NCBI GenBank assembly: GCA_046590705.1
Contig: JBKJUK010000172.1
Span: 1-6,843, forward strand
Direction of reading: 5' to 3'
Source of the DNA: JBKJUK01 sp046590705
GTDB taxonomy: Bacteria; Acidobacteriota; Thermoanaerobaculia; Gp7-AA8
DNA length: 6,843 nt
In this document: positions 4,724 through 6,843 of the stretch, piece after piece
How the letters are laid out: each line of letters starts with the position of its first letter
How positions within the stretch are numbered: position 1 is the stretch's first letter
Made by a program: the position numbers and the translations under genes
The notes under the pieces: generated by a model
Told to the model about the DNA's origin: nothing
Seen by the model: the letters and a program-made list of their open reading frames with translations, nothing else
Database searches by the model: none

Positions 4724-6115
4724 ATGAGTAATCAAAAGCAGGCTGGCGGTATTGCCATCGAAATCACCGACACTCCCCGCCTGGGAAGTGGACCTCTCGA
4801 AAAAGTTTACGCGTTCTGGCTGGCCGGAATGAGTTGCGACGGCTGCTCCATCTCGGTCACCGGTGCGAGCGAGCCGTCGGTAGAAGATCTCCTGCTGGGC
4901 CGCATTCCAGGGCTTCCGCGGGTCATCCTCTATCACCCGGTTCTGAACGCCTTCGCGGGCGACGAATTCATCGAGAACTTTCACCTCGCTGCCGAAGGAA
5001 AACTCGATGCTCCCTACGTGGTCATCCTCGAGGGTTCCGCATGCGACGATTCGTTGATCGACGGCGATGGATACTGGGTCGGTCTCGGCGCACGAGATGA
5101 CCCATCGAATCCTGACGGGCGAAAAGTCATCTCGGTGATGGAGTGGATCGATCGAATGGCTCCCGGAGCCGCAGCAATGATCGCCATCGGAACCTGCGCC
5201 ACGTGGGGCGGCATCCCCGCCGCCGTCGGCAATCCGACCGGCGCGATGGGCCTCATGGATTACCTCGGAAAAGACTATGTCAGCGCTCTGGGACTACCGG
5301 TCGTCAACATTCCGGGTTGCGCGCCCGTCGGCGACAACTTCACAGAGGTTGTGGCGATGGTGCTGCAGTTTCTGCAAGGTACCGGTCCCCTTCCCGAGTT
5401 CGACGCGCTCGGGCGTCCGGCCTGGCAGTTTCGCGACACGGTGCACAACCGTTGCGTGCGAGGCGGATACTACGAAGAAGGCGTTTTCGCAAAAGAATAC
5501 GGCGACCCGGAATGCCTCGTGGAAGTGGGATGCTGGGGTCCGGTCGTGCAGTGCAACATTGTCGAGCGAGGGGCCATCCGAAAACATGGTGGCTGCATGA
5601 ACCAGGGAGGGATCTGCATCGGCTGTACGATGCCTGGGTTCCCTGACAAGTTCACTCCGTTCTACGCCGCGCCCCCCGGCTCTTTCGTTTCGTCAGCAAC
5701 CGCAGTGACGATGGGAACCGTCATGCGATTCCTCCGAGGCTTCACGAAAAACTCCGCGAATCGCTCGGTGCTTTGGGATAAACAGAACCAGGTACCGAGT
5801 GGCTGGGCCATGGAGAAGCGTCCGGAGCCGCTGCTCGAGCAGTTCGTCCACTACTTCTACCGGAAGCGCCAGATGGTCGACACAGTCGAACCGGGGAAAC
5901 AGGCGCAGGACAGCAAGTCGCAGGATGGCTACGAAGTGCGACAGATGGAAGAGCAGAAGAGCGTCGGCCACTCCGATATGCCGGTGATATCAGGAGCGGA
6001 ACGACGCCGGATCAAACAGGCCCGCGACAAAAAAGATCTGGAGAAAGCGACTCTCGCTTCAGTCGTTGCAGCGAATTCGAGAGTGCCCGAGGAACGTCAG
6101 AACAATGTGCTTTAA
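4724..6115 (+). CDS. hhyS: [NiFe]-hydrogenase small subunit, group 1h (high-affinity, actinobacterial type)
   Basis: A 463-residue electron-transfer subunit that passes electrons from H2 oxidation through three Fe-S clusters. Start at ATG 4724 behind AAGGGAGGA. Ligands by position: proximal cluster Cys38/Cys41 (SCDGCS), Cys158 (IGTCATWGG) and Cys199 (IPGCAP); distal cluster His241, Cys244, Cys264, Cys270; medial cluster Cys277, Cys298, Cys301 plus Cys291. Cys291 sits seven residues before the CxxC, where standard group 1 enzymes have proline, implying a [4Fe-4S] rather than [3Fe-4S] medial cluster. Asp39 between the proximal cysteines deserves note, because an Asp proximal ligand has been reported for an actinobacterial-type enzyme; I cannot confirm that this is the same residue. 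There is no twin-arginine signal, so a cytoplasmic location is expected. A charged tail follows the catalytic core (about 365-463), rich in Lys, Arg, Glu and Gln. It overlaps the large subunit start by 11 bases. Group 1h is assigned from sequence feel and the CDGC and PGCAPVGDN motifs. Confidence 0.94.
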   Translation: MSNQKQAGGIAIEITDTPRLGSGPLEKVYAFWLAGMSCDGCSISVTGASEPSVEDLLLGRIPGLPRVILYHPVLNAFAGDEFIENFHLAAEGKLDAPYVVILEGSACDDSLIDGDGYWVGLGARDDPSNPDGRKVISVMEWIDRMAPGAAAMIAIGTCATWGGIPAAVGNPTGAMGLMDYLGKDYVSALGLPVVNIPGCAPVGDNFTEVVAMVLQFLQGTGPLPEFDALGRPAWQFRDTVHNRCVRGGYYEEGVFAKEYGDPECLVEVGCWGPVVQCNIVERGAIRKHGGCMNQGGICIGCTMPGFPDKFTPFYAAPPGSFVSSATAVTMGTVMRFLRGFTKNSANRSVLWDKQNQVPSGWAMEKRPEPLLEQFVHYFYRKRQMVDTVEPGKQAQDSKSQDGYEVRQMEEQKSVGHSDMPVISGAERRRIKQARDKKDLEKATLASVVAANSRVPEERQNNVL

Positions 6116-6843
6116 AAATCTGCCTATCGAATTCGACGCCGCAGGCCGCGCTACGCTCATCGGCGGAGCCAAAGATCCATTCGCTTACGAACGGAAAGAA
6201 ATATCACGCGACGAGATCCGGAAACTGATGGAGCAGAACGGCTTCATCAAGTCGGTGGATTTCGATCCCGTCACGCGGATCGCGGGAGCTCTCGCTTTTC
6301 ACGCAACCGTCGATTTGAAGAACCGCAAGGTGCTCGAAGCGGTTTCGATGGCTACGCTCTTCCGCGGCTACGAAGTGATTCTCAAAGGTCGTGATCCTCG
6401 GGACGCAATCTTCATCAGCAGCCGTGCCTGCGGAGTCTGTGGCGGAGTTCACGCGACGGCCGCATCGCTCGCGCTGGAGATGTGTTTCGGAGTGAAGCCT
6501 CCACCGCTCGGAATCGTGATTCGGAATCTGGCACTGAGCATGGAGTTCGTCTGGGACAACATCATGCATCTCTTCATGCTGGCCGGTCCGGACTACTCCG
6601 AGGAGATCATCAAGCGCACCGATCGCTGGCTGTGGGATCGGGCCACACAGACGTCCACGAAGTTCGAGCACATCCACGGCTACAAGAACGTAGGGGCGAT
6701 GCTGACCGATCTCAATCCACTGAGCGGAAAGCTCTACCTCCATGGACTGGAGCTGACGCGAGTCGCTCGTGAGGGCTACGTCACGTTGATGAGCAAGTAT
6801 CCCCATCCTGAGACGATCGTTCCGGGAGGAGTGAGTCACAACG
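6105..6843 (+). CDS. hhyL: [NiFe]-hydrogenase large (catalytic) subunit, group 1h, partial
   Basis: The 5' part (246 codons) of the catalytic subunit that binds the Ni-Fe(CN)2CO centre and oxidises H2; the gene runs off the window. Start is ATG 6105, with GAGGA (6089-6093) 11 bases upstream, inside the end of the small subunit gene. Visible signatures: DFDPVTRIAG (52-61), the large-subunit N-terminal motif, with Ala where many uptake hydrogenases have Glu (RIEGH); the L1 nickel-binding motif R107-A-C109-G-V-C112-G-G-V-H116, with both N-terminal Ni ligands present. The C-terminal L2 motif and the maturation protease site lie outside the window. No frameshift is seen. The 11-base overlap suggests coupled translation and equal subunit amounts. 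Maturation genes are not in this window. Confidence 0.94.
   Translation, partial: MCFKNLPIEFDAAGRATLIGGAKDPFAYERKEISRDEIRKLMEQNGFIKSVDFDPVTRIAGALAFHATVDLKNRKVLEAVSMATLFRGYEVILKGRDPRDAIFISSRACGVCGGVHATAASLALEMCFGVKPPPLGIVIRNLALSMEFVWDNIMHLFMLAGPDYSEEIIKRTDRWLWDRATQTSTKFEHIHGYKNVGAMLTDLNPLSGKLYLHGLELTRVAREGYVTLMSKYPHPETIVPGGVSHN

Noticed and set aside
4511..4984. Minus-strand open frame across the start of the small subunit and the intergenic region
   Set aside because: It runs antisense to the small subunit start and overlaps the HxlR gene in another frame, with no family resemblance.
6204..6839. Long open frame on the minus strand opposite the hydrogenase large subunit
   Set aside because: It lies entirely within the clearly recognised large subunit gene, and the translation is His/Arg/Gln-rich without any domain signal; it is an antisense shadow.
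1..6843. CRISPR arrays, tRNA genes, insertion sequences
   Set aside because: No direct-repeat array, no tRNA-like fold or CCA end, and no transposase or terminal inverted repeats were seen.

Overview
The window looks like a GC-rich soil or environmental bacterium, most probably an acidobacterium. This rests on two gene types: a serine/threonine kinase fused to a TolB-like domain and TPR repeats, an architecture strongly expanded in Acidobacteriota, and an actinobacterial-type, high-affinity (group 1h, formerly group 5) [NiFe]-hydrogenase of the kind used to scavenge atmospheric H2. The assignment is inference from gene content; no rRNA or marker gene is present.

Layout. 1-306: mostly non-coding, with a repeat-like segment and an unrecognised open stretch that may be the tail of a decayed gene. 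307-2808 (+): membrane-anchored Ser/Thr kinase with TolB-like and TPR regions. 2915-3445 (-): unknown exported or membrane-anchored protein, convergent with the kinase. 3465-4207 (+): a two-gene operon with overlapping stop and start (GTGA), encoding a small cysteine-containing membrane protein and a secreted CxxC protein with a YHS-like metal-binding pattern; a good sigma70-like promoter ends only 6 bases before the first ATG. 4278-4622 (-): HxlR-family regulator with an unusual cysteine-rich N-terminus. 4724-6115 (+): hydrogenase small subunit. 6105-6843 (+): hydrogenase large subunit, running off the window end.

How they fit. The regulator and the hydrogenase operon are divergent, and the 101-base gap between them holds an 18-bp perfect inverted repeat (8-bp arms), a natural candidate operator. 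This suggests locally controlled hydrogenase expression, perhaps with a redox or metal cue sensed through the regulator's two CxC motifs. The small subunit carries the full set of Fe-S cluster ligands, including a cysteine where standard uptake hydrogenases have proline at the medial cluster, and has no Tat signal, so the enzyme should be on the cytoplasmic side. Small and large subunit genes overlap by 11 bases and are probably translationally coupled. No link between the kinase and the hydrogenase can be seen in the sequence.
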